A stretch of 14,947 bases of DNA from RUG11690 sp045616665 (lineage in GTDB: Bacteria > Bacteroidota > Bacteroidia > Bacteroidales > WCHB1-69): assembly GCA_045616665.1 (NCBI GenBank), contig JAZLHE010000103.1, positions 1 to 14,947 of the forward strand, read 5' to 3'. A program made the position numbers and the translations under genes. The notes below the pieces were generated by a model. That model did not search any database. It was given only the letters and a program-made list of their open reading frames with translations, and was not told the DNA's origin. Below are positions 13,384 to 14,947 of the stretch, piece after piece (position 1 is the stretch's first letter; each line of letters begins with the position of its first letter).

Positions 13384-14614
13384 TACGTTTTTGATATATA
13401 CTTTTGGTTGCAAGTTGAATTTCAGTGAATCGTCGGATATGGCGAGACGTTTACGAGAAAAGGGATGGCAGGAGGGTGAAAATCCTGCGGCTATCATCGT
13501 GAACAGTTGTGCGGTGACACATGCTGCGGAAAAGAAGGTGCGCAATTACGTGGCGCATCTGCACCGAGAATATCCAGATGCCAAAATCGTGGTGGTGGGT
13601 TGCTATGCTGCACTGCGACCGGAAGAAATCCGCCAGTGGAGTGGAGTGGCGGCCGTTTTCGGTAATCGCGACAAGTTGCACGCTGTCAATTTTGTACTTG
13701 GCGAAACTATTCCGGAAGTTCCAACGTTTTTTTCCACCTATTCTTCCAACGATCGCACGCGTTCTTTCCTGAAAATTCAAGATGGTTGCGATTACCATTG
13801 CGCTTACTGCACCGTTTGTGATGCCCGTGGAGAAAGCCGTAGTGACAATATCGCCAATGTGCTGGATAATGTGAAGAAAATTCACGAAGCCGGACTGAAA
13901 GAAGTGAATATTACCGGGGTGAATTTAGGAACATTTGGAAAAGGAACGGATGAAAACTTTTTCGATTTGCTGAAAGCCATTGAACAGCAGAATCTGGTGG
14001 ATAGAGTGCGTATTTCTTCCATTGAACCGAATTTGCTGACAGATGAAATCATTGATTTTGTGGCACAGTCTCGTATTGTTATGCCGCATTTCCACATTCC
14101 TCTTCAATCGGGAAGTGATAAGATTTTGGCATTGATGAAACGGCGTTACAAAAGAGAAGTTTTTCAAAATAAAATATCGAAAATCAAGGAATTGATGCCG
14201 GAAGCCTGTATTGCTATCGATATTATCACAGGTTTTCCGACTGAAAGCGAGGAGGATTTCGCTGACAGCTACGATTTTGTGAAGTCGCTGCCTTTGAGTT
14301 ATTTGCACGTCTTTACCTATTCTCGACGACCCAATACCTTGGCTGCCGCGATGAAAGGACAGGTGCCGGAGCCGGTGAAACACGAGCGTACGCTTCGCTT
14401 GGTCGAACTGTCGGAAACGAAGAAGCGGCATTTTTATCAGGAGCATCTCGGCGAAGTGCGTCCCGTGCTTTGGGAATCAGAAGAATCGGAAGGAAAGATG
14501 TTCGGTTTTACGGATAATTATATCAAGGTAAGTTCTCCTTTTCGCATAGACTGGGTCAATCAAATTGTTGATTATGAATTGACGGAAGATGTCTTTTGCC
14601 GAGTTTCAGAATAA
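13376..14614 (+). CDS. mtaB: tRNA t6A37 methylthiotransferase MtaB
   Basis: A radical-SAM enzyme that turns t6A37 into ms2t6A37 on tRNAs such as tRNA-Lys, using two iron-sulfur clusters. The 412 residues contain the N-terminal methylthiotransferase domain with cluster cysteines C12 (YTFGCKLN), C45 (NSCAVT) and C76 (VVGCYA). The radical-SAM CX3CX2C follows at C138, C142, C145 (DGCDYHCAYC), then HIPLQSGSDKILALMKRRY and a C-terminal TRAM domain from about 355. After the third Cys it reads TVCDARG where relatives usually have IIP-ARG, so an extra Cys148 is present. The YTFGCKLN start distinguishes it from MiaB and RimO. The ATG at 13376 overlaps the flippase stop (ATGAATAA); the in-frame ATG at 13274 lies inside the flippase gene and would add 34 unsupported residues. 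Confidence 0.94.
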   Translation: MNNTFLIYTFGCKLNFSESSDMARRLREKGWQEGENPAAIIVNSCAVTHAAEKKVRNYVAHLHREYPDAKIVVVGCYAALRPEEIRQWSGVAAVFGNRDKLHAVNFVLGETIPEVPTFFSTYSSNDRTRSFLKIQDGCDYHCAYCTVCDARGESRSDNIANVLDNVKKIHEAGLKEVNITGVNLGTFGKGTDENFFDLLKAIEQQNLVDRVRISSIEPNLLTDEIIDFVAQSRIVMPHFHIPLQSGSDKILALMKRRYKREVFQNKISKIKELMPEACIAIDIITGFPTESEEDFADSYDFVKSLPLSYLHVFTYSRRPNTLAAAMKGQVPEPVKHERTLRLVELSETKKRHFYQEHLGEVRPVLWESEESEGKMFGFTDNYIKVSSPFRIDWVNQIVDYELTEDVFCRVSE

Positions 14615-14622
14615 GATTCTAT

Positions 14623-14947
14623 TTACAATCCAAACTGTTTCCGTATTGCCGTGATTTCTTGTGCGGAAAGTCCTGTCGTTTGGGCAATGAAATCAATGTC
14701 CAAGTTCATTTTTAGCATATTGACAACGACCTCGGTTTTTCCTTCTGCTTTTCCCTTGACCAATCCTTTCTTCACCCCTTTTGCTAATCCTTTTCTCATT
14801 CCTTCCCGACGGGAGGTCTTCATTGCGTCGCGTTCGAATTTCACGTGGTCCATATAGCGGAAGTAGCGCCGTTTTTCCTCCTCGCTCATCATTATGTACA
14901 GCAGGATCTCCTTTGCCAGGTCAAGCCCCGGCGCCATAGCGTCATCC
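14623..14947 (-). CDS. C-terminal part of an Rpn/PD-(D/E)XK nuclease-family putative transposase, cut by window edge
   Basis: The minus-strand frame stays open to the window edge (codons Asp-Asp-Ala precede the Met at 14937), so the start lies outside. About 107 residues are visible; full-length members are near 300. The tail shows the family's usual C-terminal layout. An acidic-helical stretch (SEEEKRRYFRYMDH) comes first. It is followed by a Gly-every-four-residue charged repeat (REGMRKGLAKGVKKGLVKGK). The end is a short helix-turn-helix-like segment, MLKMNLDIDFIAQTTGLSAQ, then EIT and a short end. Rpn proteins of this type promote RecA-independent recombination or act as nucleases in the characterised E. 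coli case. The catalytic domain is not in the window, so activity cannot be judged. It is convergent with mtaB, with 8 bp between stops. Confidence 0.8.
   Translation of the reverse strand, partial: DDAMAPGLDLAKEILLYIMMSEEEKRRYFRYMDHVKFERDAMKTSRREGMRKGLAKGVKKGLVKGKAEGKTEVVVNMLKMNLDIDFIAQTTGLSAQEITAIRKQFGL

Noticed and set aside
1..14947. tRNA genes, rRNA, complete insertion sequences, prophage or toxin-antitoxin modules
   Set aside because: No tRNA-like TTCGA-type arm with matching cloverleaf, no rRNA signature, no transposase with terminal repeats and no recognisable toxin-antitoxin pair were seen; only the partial Rpn-type gene at the right edge is of the mobile type.

Overview
The window looks like ordinary chromosome from a Bacteroidota bacterium, most likely Bacteroidales. 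Three things point there. Several genes have the Bacteroidota -7 promoter box (TAnnTTTG), in two cases with a TTTG box upstream. Shine-Dalgarno sequences are weak or absent. The serC-serA pair, the short SRP RNA and the lipid-flippase/glycosyltransferase neighbourhood are of a kind common in that phylum. Most genes are housekeeping genes. I found no CRISPR array, prophage, complete insertion sequence or intact defence system.

Layout. Positions 1-1270 (+): an unidentified tail of a reading frame, a low-molecular-weight protein tyrosine phosphatase and a SanA-like DUF218 membrane protein. 1480-2424 (-): a YitT-family membrane protein, divergent from serC. 2589-5005 (+): serC and serA, the first two steps of serine synthesis from 3-phosphoglycerate. 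They are split by a 380-bp insert holding a truncated four-helix-bundle (S23/IVS-type) gene between two octamer repeat arrays in opposite orientation. 5141-5821 (+): a class III sirtuin lacking the usual zinc cysteines. It ends 2 bp from a leftward block: a C69 peptidase (8590-10200), dnaB (6843-8447), a SpoU/TrmH-type RNA methyltransferase (6306-6839) and a hotdog thioesterase (5824-6258).

10295-14614 (+) is the most coherent unit. A strong promoter drives the small SRP RNA (ffs). Then come a Sua5/YciO-type threonylcarbamoyl-AMP synthase, a glycosyltransferase, a polysaccharide flippase and the tRNA t6A methylthiotransferase MtaB, packed with 3-bp gaps or 8-nt start/stop overlaps. The two outer protein genes act before and after t6A37 formation on tRNA; the inner pair points to cell-surface glycan assembly. 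The right edge holds the C-terminal part of an Rpn-type (PD-(D/E)XK nuclease/transposase) protein on the minus strand.

The strongest leads are the octamer arrays with the decayed four-helix-bundle gene inside the ser locus, the SSB-like acidic tip on DnaB, the zinc-less deacylase-type sirtuin, the His-to-Lys change in SerA, and the tRNA-modification/glycan operon behind the SRP RNA. All calls come from reading the sequence and from memory of protein families; no database search was run.
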